A DNA stretch of 53,022 nucleotides from positions 1-53,022 of the forward strand of contig JAGBVI010000029.1 in NCBI GenBank assembly GCA_017630395.1, read 5' to 3'. The position numbers and the translations under genes are program-made. Below are positions 16,911 to 26,488 of this stretch, piece after piece. Under the pieces are notes generated by a model. That model did no database searches. It was not told the origin of the DNA and worked only from the letters and a program-made list of their open reading frames with translations. Position 1 is the first letter of the stretch. The number at the start of each line of letters is the position of its first letter. The stretch is from Paludibacteraceae bacterium (lineage in GTDB: Bacteria > Bacteroidota > Bacteroidia > Bacteroidales > Paludibacteraceae).

Positions 16911-17636
16911 CTATTGTTCCTTCATTTGCTCTTGCAAATGTTTAGCAAATAGTTTTTCGGTCTCTAATCCGGTCAACTTCTTTAGTTGTTTAAACAAATA
17001 CCACAAGGCAATCATCATAACACACGTAGAAGGTAACGCAATCACTACATAACTATACATAGTCATATCAGCCAATTCCTGAGCAAAAGCCTCTGTACCG
17101 GTAGGACTTTTAATCAAAATCTTGGCCAAAACAAAATTCAAAATTGCAGATAACAAAAACGAAGCCGCTAACATGTAAGTAGTATTTTTCAGTACATTTT
17201 CTAACTCAGGCTCCTTATTTTTTTCTTTTAATATTCCATTGATCTCTTCCACATCCAATATCTCCTCTTGGTAAAGTAATTTTTTCACAAGTGGGAAAGG
17301 TGTCTTTAGAGAGATTAAAACAGCAATTCCAATCAACAACGGTACTGCAGCTTCCTTGTAAGCCAACCACTCACTTGGAAATTCAAATATACCAATAACC
17401 CCTGTTAATAAGATACTTACAAATCCAATAATAGAAATAAAGTTGGTTTTCTTTTGTTTAAAATAATCATAAAAAAAGAAGGAAATAGGAAACAAGAGAG
17501 CTACCACCAACCCCCATATCGGACCTAATCTATCTTCAGTTGTAAACTTTGAGAGAATTAATACCGGTATGACGATATTAAATACAATACTTATTAATAA
17601 ATTCTCATTTTTTTTTGCTTGTTTATTAGTTTCCAT
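16911..17636 (-). CDS. VC0807 family membrane protein
   Basis: The 241-residue protein has about six hydrophobic helices. Its first half, NIVIPVLILSKFT then GPIWGLVVALLFPISFFFY, is the signature of the VC0807 family. The middle carries a charged loop rich in Glu and Lys (about residues 120-150). Function in this family is not known. The murF-alr gene lies 33 bases downstream, so the two may share a transcript. The upstream side has no gene for 628 bases, which holds an intact small transposable element and the divergent aspS promoter. Confidence 0.75.
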   Translation of the reverse strand: METNKQAKKNENLLISIVFNIVIPVLILSKFTTEDRLGPIWGLVVALLFPISFFFYDYFKQKKTNFISIIGFVSILLTGVIGIFEFPSEWLAYKEAAVPLLIGIAVLISLKTPFPLVKKLLYQEEILDVEEINGILKEKNKEPELENVLKNTTYMLAASFLLSAILNFVLAKILIKSPTGTEAFAQELADMTMYSYVVIALPSTCVMMIALWYLFKQLKKLTGLETEKLFAKHLQEQMKEQ

Positions 17637-17741
17637 ATCTTCTATTTTTATTTAAGCAAATTTCTGTAGAAATTTTGGATTATGCAATTAAGAAGCACTT
17701 TATTTTAGGCATTTTATAGTAATTTCTAAAATTTAGATTGA

Positions 17742-17933
17742 GAAGTTGTTTAAATTTTATTTCGAGCATATTTGAGAGAGATTTTTAAGGTTATTTTTAT
17801 TATTTTTTTGCCGTTAATAGTGGACTATTATCAAAAAAGAATAATAAAAATAGATTAAAAAGAATCTCAAAGATGTCGAAAATAAGAGAGTGAAACTCTA
17901 AAGTATTTTTTTCAATAAAATTTAAACAGCTTC
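17742..17933. mobile_element. family 1 MITE, intact copy (192 bp)
   Basis: The element begins GAAGTTGTTTAAATTTTAT and ends ATAAAATTTAAACAGCTTC. It is flanked by the 3-bp target duplication TGA at 17739-17741 and 17934-17936. It encodes nothing. Its centre contains AATAGTGGACTATTATC and long self-complementary arms, so the transcript would fold into one long hairpin. Ends and target type match the IS5-type element at 2284-3207. It lies between two divergent genes. Confidence 0.88.
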
Positions 17934-17936
17934 TGA

Positions 17937-18236
17937 GTTAGTTTTGAAGATATTTTACGCAGACAGAATTTATCAACAGCAATTGTAAAGAAAGACAAAG
18001 CAAACGCATTTATATTTTATATGGTTACAGAACAATATTGATATGTGCATTTAGGTAGGAGAGATAGAATAGATAAAAAAGGTTCTTGATTTAGGAATAC
18101 AATTATTACTATTTATTAACGTTAAATTGCCTACAAAAAATATTCTTCAACAAAAGCATACAATTATTTTTCTTTCAGGTAGGAAAAAGTAACCAAATTA
18201 GAATAAGAGATAGCATAAGCAAAACAAAAAAAACAC
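17937..18236. other. non-coding, nothing recognised
   Basis: This AT-rich stretch between the MITE and the aspS promoter shows no open frame, stem or repeat that I can support. Confidence 0.5.
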
Positions 18237-18244
18237 TATCTTTG
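18237..18244 (+). promoter_or_regulatory. aspS -7 promoter box
   Basis: TATCTTTG, a full match to the Bacteroidota TAnnTTTG box, lies 20 bases before the aspS ATG. No clear TTTG is seen at the -33 position. Confidence 0.55.
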
Positions 18245-18264
18245 CAGAAAAGATAGATAAAATT

Positions 18265-20019
18265 ATGTATAGAACAAAATCATGTGGAGAATTAAATCTC
18301 TCAAATAAAGGAGAAGTAGTAACTCTTGCCGGATGGGTTCAAAAAAACCGCAAATTAGGAGGTATGACCTTCGTTGATGTAAGAGATAGATATGGCATAA
18401 CTCAAATTGTATTTAACGAAGAAGTTAACAAAGAGTTATGCGAACAAGCTAACAAGTTGGGAAGAGAGTGGGTTATTCAAGTAACCGGAGTTGTTGAAGA
18501 ACGAAGCAGCAAAAACAAAAACATACCAACAGGAGAAATAGAAATTATTGTTCAAGAATTGAAAATCTTAAACGAATCTGAAGTTCCGCCATTTACAATT
18601 GAAGATAATTCAGATGGTGGGGATGACATTCGTATGCAATATAGATACTTAGATATCCGTAGAAATCCAGTTAGAAATAATTTGGAATTGCGACATAAAA
18701 TTGCTTTTGAGGTACGTCGATTCTTAGATAGCCAAAATTTCTTAGAGGTAGAAACTCCTGTGTTAATTAAATCGACTCCGGAAGGTGCCCGAGACTTTAT
18801 TGTTCCTTCTAGAATGAATCCGGGCGAATTCTATGCTTTGCCACAATCACCACAACAATTCAAACAACTACTGATGGTTGCCGGTATCGACAGATATTTC
18901 CAAATTGTAAAGTGTTTTAGAGATGAAGATCTTCGAGCAGATAGACAACCGGAGTTTACTCAAATTGATTGTGAAATGTCATTTGTTGAACAAGAGGATG
19001 TTTTAAATATTTTTGAAGATATGATTAAACATATTTTCAAATTTGTAAAAGGTATCGATTTTGAAGGAAATTTCCCACGCATGTCTTGGCATGATTGTAT
19101 GAAATTGTATGGTTCTGATAAGCCTGATATGAGATTTGGAATGACTTTTGTAGAACTCAAAGATTTAACAGAAGGGTATAACTTCCCTGTATTTGATGCT
19201 GCAAATTTTGTTGTTGGAATCTGTGCTGAAGGCTGCGCATCATACTCTAGAAAACAAATTGATGCTTTGACAGACTTTGTAAAACGACCTCAAATTGGAG
19301 CTAAAGGCTTAGTGTATGTAAAATATGAAAATGATGGCTCATTCAAATCCAGCGTTGATAAATTTTATGACCAAAAAGCTTTAGCAAAATGGGCAGAACG
19401 CTTTAATGCAAAGCCGGGAGACTTGATGCTAATCCTTTGTGGTGACGATGCAGACAAGACTAGAAAACAGATGAATGAACTTCGCTTGGAAATGGGTGAA
19501 CAACTTGGACTAAGAGATAAAAATAAATTTGCACCAGTTTGGGTGGTCGATTTTCCTTTGTTTGAATGGGTTGAAGAAGAAAAACGTTTCTATGCAATGC
19601 ACCATCCATTCACCTCTCCAAAACAAGAAGATATTCAATATTTGGATAGCGATCCGGGACGCGTAAGAGCAAATGCTTACGACTTGGCAATGAATGGCGT
19701 TGAATTAGGAGGTGGCTCTATTCGTATCTTTGACTCACAATTGCAAAATAAAATGTTTGAACTTCTTGGTTTTACTCAAGAAAAAGCCATGGATCAATTT
19801 GGATGTATTATCAATGCATTTAAATATGGTGCTCCTCCTCATGGCGGTTTAGCTTTTGGATTAGATAGATTGGTATCAATGTTGGCTGGTTTGGATTCTA
19901 TCAGAGATTGCATCGCTTTCCCTAAAAATAACTCTGGTAGAGATGTTATGATTGACTCTCCTTCTGCTGTTGATAAAGAACAATTAAAAGAGCTTTGCTT
20001 GGAGGTTAAACTTGGGTAG
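18265..20019 (+). CDS. aspS: aspartate-tRNA ligase
   Basis: The 584-residue protein charges tRNA with aspartate for translation. It opens with the OB-fold anticodon domain ([12 protein letters not shown], then [13 protein letters not shown]). The class II catalytic core follows: motif 2 in [18 protein letters not shown] and motif 3 in [13 protein letters not shown] near the C terminus. A GAD-type insertion lies between them. The length is that of bacterial-type AspRS with the insertion. It has its own promoter and a strong hairpin terminator, so it is a single-gene unit. No oddity was noticed. Whether it is discriminating or also charges tRNA-Asn cannot be decided here. Confidence 0.97.
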   Translation: MYRTKSCGELNLSNKGEVVTLAGWVQKNRKLGGMTFVDVRDRYGITQIVFNEEVNKELCEQANKLGREWVIQVTGVVEERSSKNKNIPTGEIEIIVQELKILNESEVPPFTIEDNSDGGDDIRMQYRYLDIRRNPVRNNLELRHKIAFEVRRFLDSQNFLEVETPVLIKSTPEGARDFIVPSRMNPGEFYALPQSPQQFKQLLMVAGIDRYFQIVKCFRDEDLRADRQPEFTQIDCEMSFVEQEDVLNIFEDMIKHIFKFVKGIDFEGNFPRMSWHDCMKLYGSDKPDMRFGMTFVELKDLTEGYNFPVFDAANFVVGICAEGCASYSRKQIDALTDFVKRPQIGAKGLVYVKYENDGSFKSSVDKFYDQKALAKWAERFNAKPGDLMLILCGDDADKTRKQMNELRLEMGEQLGLRDKNKFAPVWVVDFPLFEWVEEEKRFYAMHHPFTSPKQEDIQYLDSDPGRVRANAYDLAMNGVELGGGSIRIFDSQLQNKMFELLGFTQEKAMDQFGCIINAFKYGAPPHGGLAFGLDRLVSMLAGLDSIRDCIAFPKNNSGRDVMIDSPSAVDKEQLKELCLEVKLG

Positions 20020-20040
20020 TTATTAATCCTAAATATAAAA

Positions 20041-20083
20041 AGAAGGAGTATCCTACGGTCAACATGGTACTCCTTCTTTTTTA
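20041..20083 (+). terminator. intrinsic terminator after aspS
   Basis: Arms AGAAGGAGTA (20041-20050) and TACTCCTTCT (20068-20077) pair perfectly and are followed by a run of T. It sits 21 bases after the aspS stop. Confidence 0.9.
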
Positions 20084-20112
20084 TTCCTATAAAATATATC
20101 TTTTATTTCAAC

Positions 20113-20877
20113 TTAATTGGTCTTAAATTTAATAACAGGGAACATCAAAGACATGGTTACATTAAATAATTGATTGTTTGAACGTTGGAAAACATCAGCC
20201 TTTTTATTGCTATATAAATCAGAAAAACCATACATATAACGACCTTCAAGCAGCAGATGCATTTTTCCAAGGATAAAATTAAAACCTAATCCTCCCGCAA
20301 TACCATAACCAACAGTTTGATAATCATCAGACAAGCGAGGATCATCAGACTTTAACACCAAAGAATATAACTCCTCTTCAACACCACTTTTTTGCAAATC
20401 GCCATAACCTAAAACAACGTTTAATATTGGACCTAAATTAACAAAAAAGCGAAACTTTCTTTTCCCAAAATAGATATGCGCTAACAACGGAACTTCAAGA
20501 TAAGAAATATCACGTGATAGCATCAAGCCTTGTACATCCTCTGATATATTATTCTCACTATCAAAGATAAACCAAGACCCCGAATCATCAATAAAACTCT
20601 CTTCCCAACCAGCTTTTACATAATTGGTTTCAATTTGTAAACCAAAATGATTTTGAGAAATATAACGACAAACAACACCCATTCGATAATTTGGCGTAAA
20701 AGATTGATTTCCCAACTGATTCATTCGGTTAGGCATATTATGCAAAAAACTAACTTTCGAAAAATCAGCTCCACCGGTTATTCCCAAGTCAACCTCTTGC
20801 TCAAAATCCCTTCTATACTGCGATAATAGGAGAGTGGGTAGTATAATCCCAAGAAGAGAAAAGATTATCTTTCGCAT
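20113..20877 (-). CDS. outer-membrane beta-barrel protein (PorT-like)
   Basis: The 254-residue protein has a short signal peptide (IIFSLLGIILPTLLLSQ). Alternating strand patterns follow, starting with DLGITGGADFSKVSF. The start, size and the segment LEVPLLAHIYFGKRKFRFFVNLGP fit the PorT/OMP_b-brl_2 group of Bacteroidota outer-membrane barrels. PorT itself is needed for type IX secretion, but whether this is the PorT orthologue or a paralogue cannot be told from here. It starts three bases after the stop of the LysM/periplasmic-binding gene, so both are made together and probably work in the envelope. Confidence 0.72.
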   Translation of the reverse strand: MRKIIFSLLGIILPTLLLSQYRRDFEQEVDLGITGGADFSKVSFLHNMPNRMNQLGNQSFTPNYRMGVVCRYISQNHFGLQIETNYVKAGWEESFIDDSGSWFIFDSENNISEDVQGLMLSRDISYLEVPLLAHIYFGKRKFRFFVNLGPILNVVLGYGDLQKSGVEEELYSLVLKSDDPRLSDDYQTVGYGIAGGLGFNFILGKMHLLLEGRYMYGFSDLYSNKKADVFQRSNNQLFNVTMSLMFPVIKFKTN

Positions 20878-20880
20878 AAA

Positions 20881-22962
20881 TTATTTCTTTTTGATATTAG
20901 ATTCCTCTTTTCTCTCTACCGGATATCTCTCCATAGTAATACCATTAACAGCTCTTAATCCGGTAACATCATTGTGATTGGTCATAAAAATGCAAGAGTT
21001 ATAGAATCCTCCGCTCTCTGATATTCTCTTAAAATGGAAGTCAGACTGCAATGTATTACATTTAATCGAATCAATTGAAATTTCAAAATCATGTCCGTAC
21101 TTTGAAATTGCAGTAGAAAAATACATAGCCAAATCATATCCAAACATTCCATATTGTGGCAATGTATTCATCGGCTCCGCATGATAAAAACGTCTAAAAT
21201 TCTTCAAATAACTACGAACATCATTCTTTTGAAAATCAACATAGAAAGGAGATGCAAAGTAGGTATTAACTACAAATAAATCCTTACTAATACTTTGATA
21301 ACCTTGCCACTCAGTAAAACCAAAAATTGCAACTTTTGTCTTCTCTGTAGGCAACATATTAATCATAGGTAGTACCTGACTTAGAGCTACCTGATTGGTT
21401 GTTATTGGTACGATGATATTCTCCTTACTAGAAACCAAAGCATTACGAAGAGTTGAAACATTACTCAAAACTAGACTTTTATATGCAATATTATTGGCTG
21501 TCAACATTTGGGATAATGTATCTGCAAAAGTCTTTTTATCATTGTAACTTTCATTGGAAAAACTTAATAGAACAATATTTTTATCTTTAAACTCCTTTAT
21601 AAACAATTCAGACATCAAAAAATTCAGTTGCTCTTCAGGAGTATTAATTTGAAATATATTCGGATTTACCAATGTTTCATCCGCTTTTGATGAAAAAGGA
21701 TTAATCAGTTTTACATTATTTTTCATTGCAAACTCACTCAATGGCTTAATCTGAGCCGTATAAGCAGGTCCAATCATAATATCCATATCCGTTAAATCTG
21801 AACTTTCCAACATAGCTCTCATATCCTCTTCACTTTTTCCAGAATCGAACACTGATAAATTGAATGACAACCCAGAACGTTTTAAACTATCTATAGCAAT
21901 CAAAAATCCTTGGTAAAACTCCAAAATTTTATTGGTATTACCATCAATCTTGCTCTTATCTGTTACTTTATTAAGTTGGAAAGGTAGAGCAATAGCAACG
22001 TTTATCTCTGTTTTTGGAGTTGTTGAACGAACAAATAAATCTTGTAAATTCAAAATAGAGTCGTTCTTCAACGAATCCTCCAACATAGCTAAAGAATCTT
22101 GTGGAGAAATCAAAGAATCAGAAGCTAATTGAGTATTTACAAATGTAGGAGGAATAATCACAACCACACCCTCTTTTAAACCATCTTTTACAGACGGATT
22201 CAAACGTATGATTTCTTCTTTTTTGATGGAATACTTCTTAGTAAGACTATATAATGTCTCTCTCTTCTTTACCGTATGATAAATATAATTAATAGCCGGC
22301 TTATTACGATCAGACTCTTTCATGGCTGTATGGGCATAAACCGGAGGAATAATTAGTTTCTTTCCAATCTTTAGTCCATCAGCTGCATCCGGATTCAACT
22401 TTAAAATCTCCTCTTGCAAAATACCATAATGACGACTAATGCTAAATAACGTTTCCCCCTTCTTTACATCATGAACAGTAAAAGTAGGTTTGTTCTCTTT
22501 CTTTATTTTTTTTACCGTATCACTAACGGTCATTGTTTGCACTGATATTGTTTTTTTCTCCGGAATTTTTACTTCCGTCCCATATTTCAACCCCTCTTCT
22601 TTTAAACTAGGGTTCAAAGCATACAAATCATCATAAGTAACATCGTATTTTTTTGATAATGAATACAATGTTTCTTTTTTATCCACTTTATGAGTTATAT
22701 AACTTCTCTCTTTAATAGGTATTAGAATAATAGAATTAAAAGTCAACCCTTTTTCTGTTCCTGGGTTTACAGCTTTTATCTCATCTTCAGTAACTCCGAA
22801 TCGCTTGGATATTGAATAAAAACCTTCACTCTTTTGAACAGGGTATTCGTAGTAACTCTTACCATTCACAACTTTTATAGGGTAGTTCATCCCTGAATTA
22901 ACCGATCCAAGAACAACATTCCCAACAAATAATAATAGACCTAATAAAAAATACTTTTTCAT
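20881..22962 (-). CDS. LysM-repeat protein with periplasmic-binding (type 1) domain
   Basis: After a signal peptide (FLLGLLLFVGNVVLGS) come four LysM modules, at about residues 35-82, 88-133, 158-202 and 228-273. Each has the pattern G-E-T-L-x-S-I/L-S and a closing L-x-x-G-x-x-x-x-IP. From about residue 305 a type 1 periplasmic-binding fold follows (AIALPFQLN, then FYQGFLIAIDSLKRSG and MIGPAYTAQIKPL). LysM binds peptidoglycan, so the protein is probably anchored to the wall with a ligand-binding or scaffold lobe. The combination is common in Bacteroidota, with no firm function. It is followed after three bases by the beta-barrel gene. Confidence 0.88.
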   Translation of the reverse strand: MKKYFLLGLLLFVGNVVLGSVNSGMNYPIKVVNGKSYYEYPVQKSEGFYSISKRFGVTEDEIKAVNPGTEKGLTFNSIILIPIKERSYITHKVDKKETLYSLSKKYDVTYDDLYALNPSLKEEGLKYGTEVKIPEKKTISVQTMTVSDTVKKIKKENKPTFTVHDVKKGETLFSISRHYGILQEEILKLNPDAADGLKIGKKLIIPPVYAHTAMKESDRNKPAINYIYHTVKKRETLYSLTKKYSIKKEEIIRLNPSVKDGLKEGVVVIIPPTFVNTQLASDSLISPQDSLAMLEDSLKNDSILNLQDLFVRSTTPKTEINVAIALPFQLNKVTDKSKIDGNTNKILEFYQGFLIAIDSLKRSGLSFNLSVFDSGKSEEDMRAMLESSDLTDMDIMIGPAYTAQIKPLSEFAMKNNVKLINPFSSKADETLVNPNIFQINTPEEQLNFLMSELFIKEFKDKNIVLLSFSNESYNDKKTFADTLSQMLTANNIAYKSLVLSNVSTLRNALVSSKENIIVPITTNQVALSQVLPMINMLPTEKTKVAIFGFTEWQGYQSISKDLFVVNTYFASPFYVDFQKNDVRSYLKNFRRFYHAEPMNTLPQYGMFGYDLAMYFSTAISKYGHDFEISIDSIKCNTLQSDFHFKRISESGGFYNSCIFMTNHNDVTGLRAVNGITMERYPVERKEESNIKKK

Positions 22963-23157
22963 ATCTTAGATTTCTACTTTATGGCGAAAATGTTCACTAA
23001 ATTATTTTCTCCATTTCTTTTGCAAATATAATCAAACTAAAATTCAAAATCACACTCTATTTTATCAAATTTTGACTTAAACTTAAATTATCTTAAAGAA
23101 TTTACTTTCTAACACTTCTGTAAATTTCGATTTAGAGTCATTTTACCTAATATTTAT

Positions 23158-23276
23158 ATGTTTTTTAAATTTTATTTCGATCCTATTTGAGAGTGATTTT
23201 TAAGTCTATTTTTATTCTTCTTTTGCAGAAAATAGTGGACTATTATCAAAAAAGGAGAATAAAAATAGGTCTGAAG
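23158..23276. mobile_element. family 1 MITE, truncated copy
   Basis: TTTTTTAAATTTTATTTCGA, then TTTGAGAGTGATTTTTAAG and AAAATAGTGGACTATTATC, follow the family 1 consensus in the orientation of the copy at 17742. The first bases are decayed. The copy stops after AAAAATAGGTCTGA, exactly where a family 2 element begins. Confidence 0.65.
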
Positions 23277-23472
23277 TGAGTTCTATAAATTCACCGTTTA
23301 AAATAAAAAAAGCATAAATCATTGGGAGATAAACTTTTCTGCACTTTATTTTTTTGGGGGCAACTTACTCTTTGTCTGTAGTTCACAACAATCTCGTACA
23401 GCTACTCACTTTCGCTAAGCTATTTTCTTGAAATAAATTCAAAAATTCCTCGAAATGAATTTATAGAACCCT
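23277..23472. mobile_element. family 2 MITE-like element (about 190 bp)
   Basis: The ends TTCTATAAATTCA (23281-23293) and TGAATTTATAGAA (23456-23468) are perfect inverted repeats around a non-coding core. Fragments of the same element occur at 9792, 28318, 32681 and 44631. It appears to have landed in the truncated family 1 copy. Target duplication and parent transposase were not identified. With the fragment before it and the terminator after it, it fills the gap between the LysM gene and the peptidase. Confidence 0.65.
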
Positions 23473-23492
23473 CCTCAATCAGAATAACAAAA

Positions 23493-23528
23493 AGAGACTA
23501 TGCCTCTATAAAGAATGACATAGCCTCT
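23493..23528 (-). terminator. intrinsic terminator after the C1 peptidase gene
   Basis: On the minus strand AGAGGCTATG pairs with CATAGTCTCT (one G-T pair), and TTTTTG follows. It lies 27 bases after the peptidase stop. Confidence 0.75.
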
Positions 23529-23554
23529 CTCAAAATTTATTCTTATACTTCTAA

Positions 23555-25000
23555 TCAAAAGTTAGATTTATTCTTTTTCATTCTAATCAAAGAAGTTTTT
23601 ATTTCGTCATTGCGATAAGCATTTTTGAATCTTTCACAAACCAAAGTTCTAACCTCTTGAATTGAACTCGGAACAGCAGACAGAATACCGTTTGACAAAT
23701 AGAATGGCTCCATATTATTTCCGGTCACAAAACTAAAATTATCTGCTTGATTATCATCTCCAACTTCGTTGTATGGATCAGCAATTAAAGCTAAATAATA
23801 TTTACCCTCCTTGGCATTTTGAGGAATTGAATAGGAGACCTCAAAAGTTGCATTCTGACCAGGAGCAATACTCTTTTCTTCCAAATTATCAATTAGTAAA
23901 TACTTATCTGTTAAATGCTTAGCTTTGAATAACAAATAAGCGATAGGGTAGTTAGCAGTAGAAATTGTACTACTACCATTGTTTGCAATAGAGAACTTAA
24001 GCAAACGTTTTCCATTCTCTACAAAATTATCAGAAATTACTGTAACCTTCACATCATTTCCGCTTGAAGATTTAGTAGATGCTGCAGAGGTAACAGAGTT
24101 AGAAGCTCTCCAAACACCAAAGCAGAATTGGTCGAAGAAGAAGTCATAATCAACCCAAATCGAACCATTATCTCCCCAATCATCAGCACCCCAACTATTT
24201 CTCAAACGAAAAGCACCTTTACTATCGTCAAAACCAACAAGAGCCATTGCATGATAAGCATGTTGTCCTTGATAAGTTTTAGTATCATACGAGATCACAT
24301 CACTACTGTTCCACGCCATAAATCGGTCTCCTAATTTTGCTCCAACAACCAATGGACCCATTTTAAGGTAGTTTTTAATATTGTTTTCATTCATACCATG
24401 AGAAGAACCATCTATTGTTAATTCTGAGCTGTAAGCAACAATACGATATTCTGCCAATTTGTTGGAAGAAGACCCTTTACCATTAACATAATCGCACACC
24501 ATCTTTGAATTTGTAAAAGGAACATCACTCATAGAAGCAACACCTTTGCTAATCATCACTTCAAAAGCAGGTTCAAAATTTGAACCACCACAGTTGGAAC
24601 TCTTGCTATCAGTAGGCATTAAATGCCATAAATCAACCGGGCTACATTGATACATAGCACTATTCTTATTAGCAACTTTCCACGTTCCATCAATCATGTT
24701 CAACGTTGTCTTAAGATTATAGGCTGTAGCCCAAGCTACACATGTTCCATAGCTTCCTTGATTACCAATAGGAGGGCAATATTGCTCCCAATCCACTTTA
24801 GTATCCGTAACAACATCTGTTATCTCATCCGAAGTATTTTGGTCTTCAACCACTTCGTCTTCCATGTTATATCCTAACATGTCAAGAAACTCTAAAGCAA
24901 CATCGATAATTGTATTAATCACATCCTCATCACAAGATGAAAAAAAAGGACAAAACGCAACCAATACAAAGAAGATGCCTTTCTTTAATTTGTTTACCAT
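23555..25000 (-). CDS. papain-like (C1) cysteine peptidase, lipoprotein
   Basis: The 481-residue protein begins with a lipoprotein signal (VLVAFCPFFSSC, lipidated Cys23). The peptidase domain has all catalytic parts: the oxyanion Gln and nucleophile in GNQGSYGTCVAW (Cys87), His250 in HAYHAMALVGFDD and Asn268 in LRNSWG. The last 150 residues form a CARDB-like or Ig-like region (VENGKRLLKFSIANNGSST). It would be a membrane-anchored protease facing the periplasm or outside, digesting host or dietary protein or acting on envelope proteins. There is no obvious inhibitory propeptide. It follows the pentapeptide-like lipoprotein gene by four bases, so they are one operon. Confidence 0.88.
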   Translation of the reverse strand: MVNKLKKGIFFVLVAFCPFFSSCDEDVINTIIDVALEFLDMLGYNMEDEVVEDQNTSDEITDVVTDTKVDWEQYCPPIGNQGSYGTCVAWATAYNLKTTLNMIDGTWKVANKNSAMYQCSPVDLWHLMPTDSKSSNCGGSNFEPAFEVMISKGVASMSDVPFTNSKMVCDYVNGKGSSSNKLAEYRIVAYSSELTIDGSSHGMNENNIKNYLKMGPLVVGAKLGDRFMAWNSSDVISYDTKTYQGQHAYHAMALVGFDDSKGAFRLRNSWGADDWGDNGSIWVDYDFFFDQFCFGVWRASNSVTSAASTKSSSGNDVKVTVISDNFVENGKRLLKFSIANNGSSTISTANYPIAYLLFKAKHLTDKYLLIDNLEEKSIAPGQNATFEVSYSIPQNAKEGKYYLALIADPYNEVGDDNQADNFSFVTGNNMEPFYLSNGILSAVPSSIQEVRTLVCERFKNAYRNDEIKTSLIRMKKNKSNF

Positions 25001-25004
25001 ATTA

Positions 25005-25994
25005 TTATTTTTTTTTAGGATTTATTTTTAATGTTTTTGATTCAATAGTTTCAATGCTAATCGGTTCATTTACAACAACTTCTTTCAATTCTGGTTCCAA
25101 GAAAAACCTACTATCCGTAAATTGTATAACGTTATCAAACTGAGAACGATTGAAACGAACCTTTCCATAAAAGTATGCTCTTTCAAATGTTACATCACCA
25201 TTAAACACACACTGCAACATATCCACACGACCCATATAACGAGAAAAAGCAAAAGAACTATTTCCCCCACACTTTACATAATTAAAATATAGATTACCAA
25301 GAAGAGATGCATTAGATAATTGAATACCTTGCGCAGCTTCTAAATTACTCATTTGCATGTCATACACACTAATTCCTTGAAAATTTGCCTCTTCAAAAAA
25401 TTTAGCACCCTTAAAATTTAAATTACCAATAAAAGTAGAAGAGATCATCTGAAAAGATTTCTCTGCAGTCAAATTTATAAACTGGTTCTGTTGTCCTAAT
25501 GTTGAAATATGATTGAAAGTGGTCTTTTCTCTAAAAGTAGCTTGATTAAAATCTATACCTCTCTCAAATGTTGCTTCATTAAAGTTGACCGTATCCCGAA
25601 AGTCACAATCAAAAAAGAGCACATTATTCCCAAAATGTACCTTCTCATACACATATTGCTTTTGTTTTTCATTTCCTTGCAAAGAGCGATCATGAGCAAT
25701 TACTTTTCCCAGGAATACACATCCTTGAAAATACAAAGTCTGCCGGATATGAGTTGTCAATTGAGTGGGAGAGGATAATTGTGTAAATCCCTCTAAATCA
25801 GTAAAATTCAAATCTCCTTTAATGATACTATTTATTAAAATTATATCTTCACCCTTAGCAATTTTTCTTAAAATCTTTGAGGCTTCTACCTCTTTTAATT
25901 CTCTTACATCATCATTAGATTGAGCAGAAGAACATGCTAAAAAAGAAAATAAACTCATCATAAAAGGTATAATCGTCCAAATAATTCGTTTCAT
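25005..25994 (-). CDS. lipoprotein with pentapeptide-like repeats
   Basis: The lipoprotein signal MKRIIWTIIPFMMSLFSFLA ends in ACSS, so the cysteine is lipidated. The body contains many blocks of the A/F-x-F-x-x-A-x-F type (VNFNEATFERGIDFNQATF, FTDSRFF), which resemble the right-handed beta-helix pentapeptide repeats but are looser. ATG 25994 is chosen because it starts the signal peptide; an in-frame ATG at 26027 adds 11 polar residues. Four bases separate it from the downstream C1 peptidase, and their shared lipoprotein character suggests that they work side by side at the same membrane. Its activity is unknown. Confidence 0.75.
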   Translation of the reverse strand: MKRIIWTIIPFMMSLFSFLACSSAQSNDDVRELKEVEASKILRKIAKGEDIILINSIIKGDLNFTDLEGFTQLSSPTQLTTHIRQTLYFQGCVFLGKVIAHDRSLQGNEKQKQYVYEKVHFGNNVLFFDCDFRDTVNFNEATFERGIDFNQATFREKTTFNHISTLGQQNQFINLTAEKSFQMISSTFIGNLNFKGAKFFEEANFQGISVYDMQMSNLEAAQGIQLSNASLLGNLYFNYVKCGGNSSFAFSRYMGRVDMLQCVFNGDVTFERAYFYGKVRFNRSQFDNVIQFTDSRFFLEPELKEVVVNEPISIETIESKTLKINPKKK

Positions 25995-26488
25995 CTTTTC
26001 ATAAATATTTTGATACACATAAAACAAACTTAAGAAATTGCTATTCTGAACGTTTCAACGTTGAGTTTACTGAAAATAGATTGAAAAAAAATTTAGCTTA
26101 CATCAACAACGTCCATCAAACCTTTAAACACACTTTCCAATCAATTCCTAAAAATCCTAAAGTTTGTCTAAAACAAAAGTAGGGTAAATTTTATTTATAT
26201 AAAAATTTTAAAATAAGAAATAGAGAAATAAAGAAGAATTATCGACCAAATAAGAACAATTTTAAGAATACTCACAATAACTTATATATTGTTAAAAATT
26301 TTTCATCTATTTTTAAAAAGGGATATAAACAAAATTTGTAATATTGCAGATTGAATTTCTTTCAAAGAGATATTTGAAAATTTTATGGCTTATTTTTAAC
26401 AAAATCGAGATAATTGCATAGTAAAATAGTGGCTAATGTATCGAATTTTAAGAATGAGACTTTTGTAGAATTTTTTAGAGATTTTAGG
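25995..26488. other. divergent non-coding region
   Basis: This very AT-rich stretch separates the minus-strand lipoprotein operon from the plus-strand CHU_C protein. No TAnnTTTG promoter with convincing spacing, stem or repeat was found. A few open frames here are too short and AT-driven to support. Confidence 0.5.
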
